DNA of 64,000 nt from Antedon mediterranea (lineage: Eukaryota > Echinodermata > Crinoidea > Comatulida > Antedonidae). Location of the stretch: positions 4,487,001 through 4,551,000 of the forward strand of contig NC_092670.1 in NCBI RefSeq assembly GCF_964355755.1. The letters are read 5' to 3'. This document shows positions 12,901-56,444 of the stretch, piece by piece. Each line of letters starts with the position of its first letter. The stretch's first letter is position 1. The notes beneath the pieces were generated by a model, which worked only from the letters and a program-made list of their open reading frames with translations, did no database searches and was not told where the DNA came from. A program made the position numbers and the translations under genes.

Positions 12901-15126
12901 CACCATTAGACTTACTTGCACAACAGGAAAAATATGGATAAAATCCAAGCCTTGGATCTGATGAGGCTCTAGGCGATGAGGACACTTCATTCTTGGTAGT
13001 ACAGCCACTATCTTTTCAGTTAGTGCACTAAAATAAATAAAATTAAATAAAATTTATATTGTTTAACACGTTCACTGCCACGGCGTATTTATACGTCAAA
13101 AATTGCGTGTCGCTACTTGCCAAGACGTAAAACTACGTCAAAATCGTAGCACTTTTGTATTGTATGTAGAATCGCTGGCAGTGGTGATTGGAACAGGAAT
13201 TATCGCATGGCAGTTTATGAATGATGTACGTAAACGATAATCTAAAAATAAATGTCATATGTTTGTTTGTGTTTATTCCCTCATGCATTGAATATGGTTG
13301 ATACGATGGCGCCCTCACACTCAATATAATCATCTCAAACATGTCATAAATTGCACTAATAGTAAATAAAAATAATAAATAGTAAATAATATAAGTAATA
13401 TATATATAGTAAGTAATATAATTAGTATTTATACGTCTCAACGGTTTTTCCCGCCATCGTATTTTGAATGACATCATGATAGTCTGTGACCAGATGTTAC
13501 ACTTTCAAACTGTAATTTAATATGTAAACGGGACTTGGCACTGGGACAGAAATTACGGAAAATGCCTTGGCAGTCAATGTGTTAATAAGAAAAGGGTTAT
13601 ACAACTTCCAAGTAGATTCTTTTAGTGCATGACAAATGACATTAAATTATTTGAATAATTAAATGGTTTGCATGTTAAATACCTAATGAAAAGCAACAAA
13701 AAATGTCAGATAATTTATAATTCATTTTGGTAATTTTTAAGTTTATAATACCATGCATCATGTAATGTATAACAACTGTAAACAATGGCTTAAATTTATA
13801 CTGTAAATATGGATATAAACATTTATAATTTGGATACAAAATTAATTAGTTATTATATTTACATTGTGCAAAACTATTATAAGGCCTAAATATTATTCTG
13901 GAGTGATGTATACTGTACTGATTTTATAGTTCATCTTATGCCAAATAATTACTACAATTTTCATGAACCATGTATGTACTCCTAATAATACTAGAGGCAA
14001 AAAACGAGCACACACTCTAGATGATAATTAAAAGATTATATGGCAATTATATTGTAATTTTCATCGTACATTTTTTGCCCAATGGTTGAATTCTCTTGAA
14101 ATAGCAGGTCAACATCAATGTCAAAATTACAAGTTGTTATACACCAGGTCATGCCTCCTACAATCTGCAAAGACGAGATAAGATAAAAAGCAAGGCTGGA
14201 GTAATAATTTAAATAAAGATAATTGTATTAATTAATTATAAAACATTCAGATTTATTTATTATACTACATGCAAAAAGCCTCATAATTGACTATAAATCG
14301 GCATCTAATTTATATTTAACATACAGATAGGTTGATTGGAAATTATAATAATTCTTGTTTATTTGATTATTTTTTCTTCTTTGAAAATGACAATTGTAGA
14401 TGTTTTTAGCATTCTGACTGACCGCAGGCTTACTTTGTCAAATGGCGATAGGCCTTTTATTCTGGCCCTGAAATATCCTGCCGCTAGCAACAAGCCAACT
14501 GTTTCTTGCAACTTTACATTCTGTTCTTCATCTTCTCTCGTTTCTACCTAAAATAAAAAAGGGTAATTTATTTATTGTGGTCAGTCATCCAGTAGTTACG
14601 TTATATACAGTAGTAAAGATTATGGTAACTATAAGACAATGCCAATATGCCATATGATGGTGAGTAAAACAAATCTGCCAGGCAGGGAATCAAACATACA
14701 AAATCACTTATTAATCCCTAGCTAGCCGCTAAATAAATATATTATTTTTAAAAATTATTTCATACTTCTTGTTTTTAACTTTGCAATTACAGATTTTCTT
14801 TTTTGTCCGTTAGTTATTTTTATTCATTCAAAATCACCGAAGTGTAGGCCTAGGCTGGCTTTAGTAGGCCTGGACAGGTACGTCACGAGACATCGATCAT
14901 CACGCCCCCTTTCGAAGCTAGCTTTCCGGCAGTTAGCCTGTCTATTTAAAGCATGTGAATTTGACAATAAATGTGCATGTTTTTTAAAATAAAATATGTT
15001 ATAATATAAATAAAACATCAATGTATCAAACGAAGGTCTTACCTCCACTTCTTTCCCCTCTGCATCGTAAACTACACCAAATTTTGCACTTGCTTTCCGA
15101 TGGAAAATACTTCCTGAGGAAGACAT
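3773..15126 (-). CDS. CCDC93: CCDC93, CCC/Commander complex subunit (12 exons, 3' end off window)
   Basis: Twelve exons on the minus strand give 472 codons with compatible phases: 15043-15126, 14434-14547, 14070-14164, 12916-13027, 12318-12416, 11644-11798, 9803-9989, 9153-9239, 8495-8611, 5997-6133, 4319-4400, 3773-3919. The product matches CCDC93: [55 protein letters not shown] and [11 protein letters not shown] are family-typical. Residues ~29-170 form the NDC80-NN-CH-type (calponin-homology-like) head; from ~280 on the sequence is coiled coil. In animals CCDC93 pairs with CCDC22 and COMMD proteins on endosomes to recycle membrane cargo with Retriever and WASH (family knowledge). The human protein has ~630 residues, so about 160 C-terminal residues lie left of this window, beyond an intron of more than 3.7 kb. 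ATG 15126 is the first in-frame ATG and has A at -3. Confidence 0.96.
4319..4400 (-). CDS. CCDC93: CCDC93 exon 11 (residues 396-423)
   Basis: Encodes [20 protein letters not shown] and QFRAHCK, matching human [25 protein letters not shown]. Acceptor TTTCAG, donor GTAATT, phase 0 at its 3' end. Confidence 0.96.
4401..5996 (-). other. CCDC93 intron 10
   Basis: A 1.6-kb intron, of which roughly 75 percent is the 16/30-bp minisatellite at 4660-5890. The remaining ends are unique AT-rich sequence. Confidence 0.9.
4660..5890. repeat. 16-bp to 30-bp evolving minisatellite with sense AATAAA
   Basis: The left part (~4740-5095) repeats a 16-bp unit GGAGAGGTCTTTTATT. From ~5095 the unit becomes 30 bp by adding GGACAGTTATGTTT, with about 22 copies to 5780, then degenerates. 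The complement, which is the CCDC93 sense strand, starts every unit with AATAAAAGACCTCTCC, so about forty AATAAA hexamers lie in intron 10. Long open frames here in several phases are by-products of a 30-bp unit without stops. Confidence 0.95.
5997..6133 (-). CDS. CCDC93: CCDC93 exon 10 (residues 351-396)
   Basis: Coiled-coil exon with the peptide [20 protein letters not shown] and then [13 protein letters not shown]. Ends phase 2 at GTAAGA. The next intron (4401-5996) is largely the AATAAA-bearing minisatellite. Confidence 0.92.
6973..6999. repeat. (AT)n microsatellite
   Basis: An uninterrupted run of alternating A and T in CCDC93 intron 9. Confidence 0.95.
7200..7345 (+). mobile_element. 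MITE family D, fragment
   Basis: The stretch containing TTTTAATGTCACATAATAGT and TTTTGACAAAAATTTG is similar to the left half of the full elements at 55201 and 60019. It lacks both termini. Confidence 0.7.
7759..8042. mobile_element. Possible MITE-like inverted-repeat element
   Basis: Short inverted ends (ATGGTGACTTAC at left, GTAAGTCACCAC at right) bracket ~280 bp that also contain two copies of AAATGAAATATCGGGAG-like sequence. No clear target duplication was seen. Confidence 0.4.
8495..8611 (-). CDS. CCDC93: CCDC93 exon 9 (residues 312-350)
   Basis: Encodes [13 protein letters not shown] followed by heptad-like [19 protein letters not shown], aligning with the human ...KVISLNKQIAQKTKHLEEL coiled coil. 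Clean TTTTTCAG acceptor and GTACGT donor. Confidence 0.93.
8727..8968 (+). mobile_element. tRNA-headed SINE
   Basis: A tRNA-like head carries an A-box-like TGGTTTGGTGGTTATGATGC and a B-box-like GGTACAAGTCC, followed by a body ending GGGTCCCTAATGATCAGC ... CACCCTCATCAAATATGG and an A/T-rich tail. The same 3' body recurs at 22437-22560, which defines a family. Lies in CCDC93 intron 8. Confidence 0.75.
9153..9239 (-). CDS. CCDC93: CCDC93 exon 8 (residues 283-311)
   Basis: Encodes [20 protein letters not shown] and KIVSEYADK, equivalent to human RLTASSVGQIVGL...IVSEYAEK. Acceptor ATTCAG, donor GTTTGT, phase 0 at both ends. Confidence 0.95.
9803..9989 (-). CDS. CCDC93: CCDC93 exon 7 (residues 220-282)
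   Basis: Begins by completing the split Arg, giving GRRYG as in vertebrates. A charged linker ([18 protein letters not shown]) is followed by [18 protein letters not shown], the start of the coiled-coil half. Ends phase 0 at GTACTC. Confidence 0.95.
10087..10320. mobile_element. MITE family B with TAA duplication and inner hairpin
   Basis: A 234-bp element with ~22-bp terminal inverted repeats (AGCCTGGTTTCCATAAAATC; right end GATTTTAATGGAAACCAGGCT), flanked by TAA on both sides (10084-10086, 10321-10323). The centre is a further long hairpin: AATCGGCAAAGTTGAAC and GTTCAACTTTGCCGATT-type arms within GATTCATCGC ... GCGATGAATC. It is markedly more GC/CpG-rich than its surroundings. Confidence 0.88.
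10736..11643. repeat. ~49-bp minisatellite copied from the exon 6/intron 6 junction
   Basis: About 18 units of 46-52 bp in two subtypes: A with CCTTCCATATTCTATAAC and B with CCATTCATATTCTAAC. They are partly alternating, so a dimeric higher-order unit is visible. On the CCDC93 sense strand each A unit reads GAATATGGAAGGTATTG, the same as the last exon 6 bases plus the real donor. The array begins immediately at the genuine donor (11642). Confidence 0.95.
11644..11798 (-). CDS. CCDC93: CCDC93 exon 6 (residues 169-220)
   Basis: Encodes [15 protein letters not shown] ... [11 protein letters not shown] ... TLLEYG and ends phase 2 (AG of an Arg codon) at GTATTG. Its 3' end is the seed of the minisatellite that fills the start of intron 6: the same exon tail plus donor recurs about 18 times downstream. 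The upstream acceptor is preceded by a ~290-nt pyrimidine-rich stretch. Confidence 0.96.
11862..12155. repeat. ~290-bp purine tract (pyrimidine-rich on gene strand)
   Basis: The plus strand is almost entirely A and G (runs such as GAGGGGAAGGAGAAAAAAAG). On the CCDC93 sense strand this is a CT-rich tract within intron 5, ending ~60 nt before the exon 6 acceptor. Open frames there reflect composition, not coding. Confidence 0.95.
12318..12416 (-). CDS. CCDC93: CCDC93 exon 5 (residues 136-168)
   Basis: Encodes [18 protein letters not shown] and FSVSQFNKN, matching the family block [21 protein letters not shown]. Phase 0 at both ends, donor GTAATT. Confidence 0.97.
12916..13027 (-). CDS. CCDC93: CCDC93 exon 4 (residues 98-135)
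   Basis: The first base completes the Ile codon split from exon 3. It encodes [20 protein letters not shown] and then [10 protein letters not shown], ending phase 0 at GTAAGTC. The preceding intron contains a TTAA-flanked mobile element (13067-13581). Confidence 0.97.
13067..13581. mobile_element. piggyBac-like non-autonomous element 1
   Basis: A 515-bp element flanked by TTAA (13063-13066, 13582-13585) with inverted ends CACGTTCACTGCCA and TGGCAGTCAATGTG. The ends resemble those of the element at 62094. TTAA targets and ends of this form are typical of piggyBac elements (family knowledge). CpG-rich sub-terminal repeats such as ACGTAAAACTACGTCA lie inside; no transposase. Confidence 0.82.
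14070..14164 (-). CDS. CCDC93: CCDC93 exon 3 (residues 67-98)
   Basis: The exon opens after TTTGCAG and ends phase 2 at GTACGA. It encodes [19 protein letters not shown] followed by [12 protein letters not shown], a hallmark stretch of CCDC93. Confidence 0.97.
14434..14547 (-). CDS. CCDC93: CCDC93 exon 2 (residues 29-66)
   Basis: Acceptor ATTTTAG and donor GTAAGC frame 38 codons, phase 0 at both ends. It reads [13 protein letters not shown] ... [17 protein letters not shown], nearly identical to the vertebrate protein, and starts the N-terminal NN-CH-like domain. Confidence 0.97.
15043..15126 (-). CDS. CCDC93: CCDC93 exon 1 (start codon, residues 1-28)
   Basis: The ATG is at 15124-15126 in the context CAACATGT. 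The peptide begins [17 protein letters not shown] and ends GKEVE at a GTAAGAC donor, phase 0. Upstream in-frame codons (to 15174) contain no ATG. This short N-terminal leader precedes the conserved VETREDEEQ block of exon 2 and differs from the human leader, so the exon rests on frame, donor and Kozak context rather than strong similarity. Confidence 0.85.
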
Positions 15127-18083
15127 GTTGATATCAGGGTAGACAGAGCAAGTCTGCGGTCTAGCGCCGTACAAATGACAAAAAACATCAACACAGTGGA
15201 TAAACGCGTCATCCCACTAATATTGACGACGATCATATTTATACAGCTAGAATAGCGGTCGACTTTTGTAAAACCTAGACAATATGACGTTCAGATAAAT
15301 TTACAAATGTACCGGCATTCGGCATATGTATAAATGATTAAAAAATAGATATGATGGATCCAATAGATATAGACCCTACTGTAATCATTGACAAATGTTC
15401 CTCCATTTTGATTTTCTTTTCTCCACTATAATATTACAGGTTACCATCAGTTTTGTTGACAATTATTTCGCATTTACTCTTATTACCCAGAATATCAAAC
15501 CTATTTTGTCTGGCCAGTTTTTTTTTTAACATTTAATTTTATAATGACCTACATATTCCAAGGACAATCATGAACTTATTATAATTCATTCCGAATAAGT
15601 TTATATCTTTCTGGATCTTAGAAAGATTTTATTAGTTTTATCACAATTTAATTTAAAAATATTAATAACTTTATTACATCTTTTTATACTGTTTTCATCC
15701 TTTACAATGTGTCGTTCAATAGCTATGCGATTTTTTAAAACATTTTTTGTTATCCTAACTTATTTCTCCATGGTTATACATTCAAAACAATGCATAGCAG
15801 TGAATAACTAACTAGAATCAATAAGGCATTGGTTACCTGAATATTCACAGACATCAACAAAAGGATCAGAGAAAAAATGGAATACAGACTGTCTCGATCC
15901 TCTGTTCATTCAAGATTCTTGATTCTTGGTTTTATTCCATTTTCATTATAAACCTTGATACACGTCACAAACAAGAAATCTGTATCTATATTTATTTACG
16001 AAATTCGTATTGAAATCATTGAGCTATCATAATGAAATCAAGGTTACGTAGTAAATACTTTACCTCTTTCGTTTAAATTTGACAGTATTACTATAGACTT
16101 TTTTTATTCTGTTGTTTTACCATTATGTTTTTCAAGAACTATTTTTAATTGTTCTACTGTATTTTCTATTCATTTTACTCTAAAATTGTTTATTTGTGCT
16201 CCTTAGCCTTGCGAATATAAATATGTTTTTTTTATTTTAGAGTAGTGTCTAGACATCATTTTCGTTTGTGCGAAATGTTGTTAATGTTGTAGATTACATG
16301 GTGTCTTCTATATAAATAATACAATTAATTAATACAATTAGAAACAAACGTGCCATGCCATTATACGTATATTTTCAAATATAATTTTTATCGCTCACGG
16401 GTTTGGAGAACTTTGTATATATTATTTTGGACCGTCAAAATGAGACAAGAGCATGCTCATGACTGTAGTGTTAAGATCATAGTGTTAGGATTTAAAGTTA
16501 GCTAACATGGAGGTATAGCCTGCATTTCGATGGTTCGAATAAGCCTATTTTAGCTCGCTACTGGACTCGGTCACATATCCATGAGGATCCTCAATAAATG
16601 GTATGGCATGACTTTAAAATGGTGATGGTTTTTACTGGTTAGCACACAATAAAACAAAAGAAATACTTAATAATTGCAGATTATTTTTTTATTCTCTAAC
16701 CTACAAAATTATACAATGTATGGTTCACATAATGGAGAATAATTATTTCTCCATGTTTAAACCAATTATGTTGACCAGTTTTTATCGCCCACCACTTAAA
16801 TATTGTTTTTACTAAAAACGTTTAGGCCTAAAATTTGCTTTAATACGATTAAAAACATAATAACAATGAGCCTGACATAGGCCTAATGGTATAAATATTA
16901 GATGATAAATAAAGATGAAGTATAGGCTAAGGTTTGTATAACTCAAATAATCTACACATTAATTAAAATAACAATTAGCATTTGGTCCTTTGTAGTAAGA
17001 TTTACTTTAATAAAAACAAATCTATGGTTTTAAAATCAAAAGTAATGGGCAGGCATTAATTACAGATTTCAGGAAAAAGTGGTTGGTAATAACTTTATAT
17101 TTATTTATTTAACAATCTTTATACAGGATTACACATTCAGGTAAAAGATAACCTGTTTTGTATTGTGGTCCTGTCTTAAATATAAAAAAACAGAGGGGGA
17201 AACAAGTTTAGTTTTGTGGTCGATCGATATCTAGCCTTGAATGAAGCAATTGTTGGAATATTTAAGTTGAAAACAGAGTAGAGTAGGCGTGAATTCGCAC
17301 ACGACCTTATTACATAAAATGCATTTCATTTGTTTGATGATAACACATCTTTATGAACGTCAAAACATTAGTTTCCTATTTTTCAAATTGCAAATCATTG
17401 AAGGAATTCATTTCATGTTTTGGTCCTCGCTGATAATGTTCTGTATTGGCGGTCGGCGATCTTTTTTCGTACATAAGTTGGGGAAACAAAGTCTACAGAA
17501 TAATATCCACAAACGCCTGAGACAAACATACAGTATATTTTTGGAAAAAGAAAATAGCCTGCAACATTGTACATTTACGCCTTCAAATATATACACGATA
17601 AACTTATATACAAAACATAACCAATACCCATGTTTATTTATTAATACTAATATACAGTTTTTTATATTTACAAATCTGAGATCATACAGTACACTAGGCC
17701 TATCACTCTTTTCTAAATACTTCATCTTTAATGACAATGAAAGAAAGAGAAGAATGAGAATCGTGCTGGAAGATAAAGTTCTAAATCACTGAAACTACTG
17801 ACGTATAGGCTTAAGTAAAAGTTAATGAATGTAGGCCCAGAGCAAAAGCCAATGCGATAGGGAGCAGAGAGGCAAGCAGAGACCAGGACGAGAGACGTAC
17901 AGTAGGTTTTGCTTATTTTTTTTAAGTGGGGACCATATGCAGCGAATGGTTTGAGTTTCTTTGACGTTGTGCATTAAAGAATAAATGCCAAGTGTCTATC
18001 CTCGCTTAAATCAAGCCTATTTATTTTAGTAAGTAAATTGAAACTTACAGTTTCAACAACTTCTCCCTTACTATCAATAATAA
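15127..18083. other. Intergenic region upstream of CCDC93
   Basis: The CCDC93 promoter and 5' untranslated region must lie just right of 15126, but I see no clear TATA or initiator to place. The rest is AT-rich with possible decayed transposon sequence. A 167-codon open frame at 17289-17792 has no recognisable domain and biased composition, and was not called as a gene. Confidence 0.5.
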
Positions 18084-18141
18084 TGTAGTAAGCTATGGAG
18101 GAAATATATAGATCTATATATTTCCTCCATAGCTTACTACA
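18084..18141. repeat. Perfect 58-bp palindrome
   Basis: The arms are 29 bp with no spacer, centred between 18112 and 18113 (TATATAGATCTATATA at the core; TGTAGTAAGCTATGGAGG at the left end). Every base pairs. Such perfect, loop-free palindromes are uncommon and unstable. Confidence 0.97.
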
Positions 18142-19169
18142 CTATACATGAGTAAGCATATAGGTGCCAAATACTATCAAAGCCTTTTAATTTCGCACTT
18201 CTCAGCAACAAAAAATACAAAAACAGATTTTACCAAGCAGTAAAAAAATGCAAATCTATCGGTTGGCATATATTAAAAACCTTTAGTGCACAAAGAGCAT
18301 TATAGTATGATAATCAATTATCTCTTTGCAAAACTGCATTGTATAGCGGCCTAGTTTAACTGTGATATAATAGTATGGTGAGTTTGGACTGATCTAAATT
18401 TACAGCTAGGATCAGAATCTTATTTTTGGCACTTTATCTCCCAATTCCTTGATATATCACTTTTTATTTACAATAATTATTAAACACTACAAGAAATTAA
18501 TATCTATACATTCAAGGTTATAATGTAATAAGTTATTCTATACAAAATATATAAAAAATATAGCAATTCTATTGATGTGATTATGCGTATATCATTTAAT
18601 GCCCTTTTCTATCAAGTTACTTATCAGGTTATTTTTTCTACAAATAAATTATAATTCATGTTTTCAAGGCATAAAGCATTGGGTATTTTTTACTATTATT
18701 ACTACTATTACTACTAGTACACATATTTTTATACTAAATAAATGCATGCATTCTTTTGACTAGAAGGTGAAACTATTTTCATAAAAATATTTTTAAAATT
18801 CATTTGCAGATTGAGAGATCAATCAATTCCATTGAGACCCCATTGAATGATCAATTTATTATTATTAAATTAAGAAATCAATCATTTCTATAACATTATT
18901 AATAATAGATGATAATCAATTTCTAGACATTCTTTTAATAAAATAAATTTTTTTTATTAAATAAAATTTTTTTTTTATTAAATGAATAATTGATTGGTTA
19001 TTAAAAATGATTTATTAATAAAATTGATTCAATCATTATCTGATTTACTATACAATGTTTTAAATAAAGTTATTCTATAAATATAATACTGATTATACAT
19101 GAAAAGCTATAGAACACAGGTGGGTTTATTGCATTTAAAAAATCATGAAGCAAAAGAAGCTTCATAGAT

Positions 19170-19620
19170 AGATTCACAGATATAATGACTGACTTGATTG
19201 ATTGCTTGACTGACTTGATTGCTTGACTGACTGACTGATCAGTTGACAGATTAATTTCAGCGGTTGACTGATTGATTGCTAGACTGACTGATCGACTGAC
19301 TTGATTGCTAGACTGACTGATCGACTGACTTGATTGCTAGACTGACTGATCGACTGACTTGATTGCTAGACTTTCTTTCTTTCTTTTATTCAATTTTTCA
19401 CACTTCAAAAATAATACAAGTTATGTGAAACAATGATAACAGGTATCATAGTAATAAACATTAAGGTAATCAAACTAATTTAAACAAAATATATATAGAT
19501 ACTTGTACTTTAAAAAAACAAAGAACTTGATTGCTTGATCGACTGACTTGATTGCTAGACTGACTGAATGATCAGTTGACAGACTAATTTCTAGACTGAC
19601 TGACTTGATTACAAGATTGA
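19170..19620. repeat. GACT/GATT-rich ~29-bp tandem repeats interrupted by an insertion
   Basis: Units such as AGACTGACTGATCGACTGAC plus TTGATTGCT repeat about four times (19284-19376), with related units at 19525-19615. Between them, 19371-19505 is foreign sequence beginning TTCTTTCTTTCTTTTATT, which read on the minus strand is an AATAAAAGAAAGAAAG tail, that is the 3' end of a short retroelement inserted in the array. All of it lies in the presumed 3' untranslated region of the cyclase gene. Confidence 0.75.
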
Positions 19621-19623
19621 TTG

Positions 19624-19768
19624 AATGATCGGTTGACGTGGTCTGCAGAAGAGGATGCCATTGATCGGTTGACGTGGTCTGCAGAAGAGGATGCCATTGA
19701 TCGGTTGACGTGGTCTGCAGAAGAGGATGCCATTGATCGGTTGACGTGGTCTGCAGAAGAGGATGCCA
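19624..19768. repeat. 36-bp minisatellite, 4 near-identical copies abutting the cyclase stop codon
   Basis: The unit GATCGGTTGACGTGGTCTGC plus AGAAGAGGATGCCATT is repeated four times without visible change. On the minus (gene) strand the first unit supplies the last bases of the TAA stop. The unit is a multiple of three and lacks stops in all three sense frames; one frame starts ATG overlapping the stop (TAATG) and encodes MASSSADHVNRS four times. Confidence 0.95.
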
Positions 19769-53929
<34,161 letters not shown>

Positions 53930-55200
53930 CTAAAAAAAGAATCAATATAAAAAATATGTTTATACAAGACACAAATAGAAAATAAAATGTACGGTATTGC
54001 ATGCCTCATATTTGGAAAATACGTTCCAAAAATGAGAACTTCATCATTTTAGAGGGTGTCAATTAATAAATAGGAACTTTGACAGAGACTGTTCAGTGGA
54101 ATTTTTACCTTCCCTTTCTGACTGAGAACTAGTGGACGTCATATCCATATCTGACAGCACCAGTCGACTATAGCCCATGTGGACGTGAACGATGAAATTA
54201 CACAATTTTAATAAAATTAATTCAAAATTTTGATCCTTTTAATTAAAACTTTTTTTACTGATAATCTAAGTTTGTTCTGAGGTTAAATTCAATAAAAATA
54301 TCCAAATATATGATTCATATTGATACACTTAAAAAAGCACAAGTAATGTTATTAAAGCATAAACTATCCAGTACTTGCAAATAGATCAATTTAAATCTTA
54401 TAATTTATTTAATGTCTGTCAACTATAAATTATACTACATACTAATAGATAGTCAATTAAATATTTATTCATTATAAAAAAAATGACAGTTAGGTGATAG
54501 TTAATGTTTGAAACTACGCGCTAACCAAACTGACAAAGTCCATTTGTCTAAATTATATATGAACATTTACTGCATATTTGATAAAAAAATGTTAACATTA
54601 ACAACTATAGATACGGCAAGCAGATTGTTGTAACAAATCTAAAATTCATCAGTTTATTCTGAATTCTATGATAGCGGAATCTTCAAAACAATTACTTAAC
54701 TATAATAGACGTTCTAACCCTAAACAATTTTCTGGGAGCCTCGCAAATTAGCTAAAATCACAGGAACTTTTTTGTTTTACAAAGATATAAAGCGTAGACG
54801 ACAGATTTTTATTGGTTTGGATAATTCTAGGCAATGTCAGATGAAACATAGACGGTCGTTTTTCTTTCTCTAGGCCTAGCTAGACGATGGCGGCAGTATT
54901 GCTACCGTTGGCCTATAAGTTAATGAAGGGCTAGTGTTAGGCTTCGTGCCACTCGCAATACATACTGTTCTACTAAATTAAATAAATTACTGTGAAACTG
55001 ACACAAATCATTACTGTGGTACTGACTGAGACGCTAACGATAAGCATGTGCAAATTTGCTTTCAAGTTTTTTTTAAAATTTAATTACTGCCTTCACGAAG
55101 ATTTAGGCCTATCATGCAATGGTACAAATAATTTCACCGAATGAAATTGTTTGTAACATTGCACTCATAAAATATTAATTATTATATAGTTGATTATTAA

Positions 55201-55526
55201 AGATGTATTATCCCCTGAAAAAATAATTCTTACACAAATTTTTGTTAAATATTCCATTTTAATGTAACATAATAGTTATCCACTTTGACCAAAAATTTGA
55301 TAAAAAAATATATTTACCTGAAAAAAAAATGTAATTTAAAGCAAAAAATGGTCAAATTGGCTGCTAGCCAATGGATTTTGGTTGAATTTAAATATTTATT
55401 ATGTCATCTTATAAGTGAAAACATTATATTTTTCCATTTTTTTCTTAATTAAAACTACAAAATAACATATTCAAAGTCTGATTTAATTAATCTTCATTTT
55501 TCATGTTTTTGAGGGACAATACATCT
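55201..55526 (+). mobile_element. MITE family D, copy
   Basis: Ends AGATGTATTATCCCCTGAAA and GAGGGACAATACATCT; TTAA precedes (55197-55200) and ATAA follows. The interior is ~85-90 percent like 60019-60365 (AAAATGGTCAAATTGGCTGC). No open frame. Confidence 0.85.
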
Positions 55527-56444
55527 ATAATGAGATTGTATTTCCTATATGTCATCTTTTCATCTCAAACAAGGAAACACAATGAACTGATAACTGACAA
55601 TAGGTTGTACTCAATGACGACTTGTCATACAATAGGATATATTTGATACATGACCACGCGTACAAACCACTTGAAACCACCATGAAATAATGTAGCAAGG
55701 TTTAAAGAGAAAGTCAAATTATAATACTATTCTGCTGTATCCTTTGGAAGTTATCATGGGATCTAAGATATTGGGATCTAAAATATTTGAAACTATGAAA
55801 CTGAAATCTGAATACAAATAATTAATTTAATTGTGATGTCTTTTTTGTTTCTTTAATTTTAATCATATAATATACTATACTTATTAAAAGACTAATTTTT
55901 TTTTATGATGTACCAAACTAAAACAAGTTGTACAAGGTCCTCCCATAATTATTTTATAAGCCAGATTTTATCTTTTTTTCACCTATACTTAACCAATACT
56001 TATACTAACAGTACATTTATTGTGCATGATATCTAAGATTATATTTCTATCTATGAAAGTTTCTGAAATCTTTTGCATAAGAAATAATATTGTTTGAGCA
56101 ATTACTTTGGAGGACAACAATGGGAATAAATTTCTTTTTTACGTTTTTAACGTTAAATTAATTTTGAATGTTGTGAAGTGAAACATCATTTTCATCCACC
56201 TAGCACATTTGTGTTTCTAATTTGAAAGATTACTATCTATCTAAACTATGTTTAAATATGAGATAAAACACTAGTTTTTTATTTTAATTTATGTACTAAA
56301 AAGTTTATAGGCCTATTATTGTTTTAAATTGTATTTGTTTAGTATTATTTTCTGTTGGAAACTTTCAGCACAAGCTTTGCTTTTTTAAATCTGGGCCTCT
56401 TTCATGTTTGCATATTGTAAGAATATATTCCGTGTTTGTTTATG

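Noticed and set aside
15127-15174. N-terminal extension of CCDC93 upstream of ATG 15126
   Set aside because: The frame is open to 15174 but contains no ATG, and the upstream peptide (YGARPQTCSVYPDIN) is not like the family.
17289-17792. 167-codon open frame on plus strand between the genes
   Set aside because: Composition is biased to Ile/Phe/Asn/Leu as expected for AT-rich chance translation, there is no recognisable domain, and an equally long frame exists on the opposite strand.
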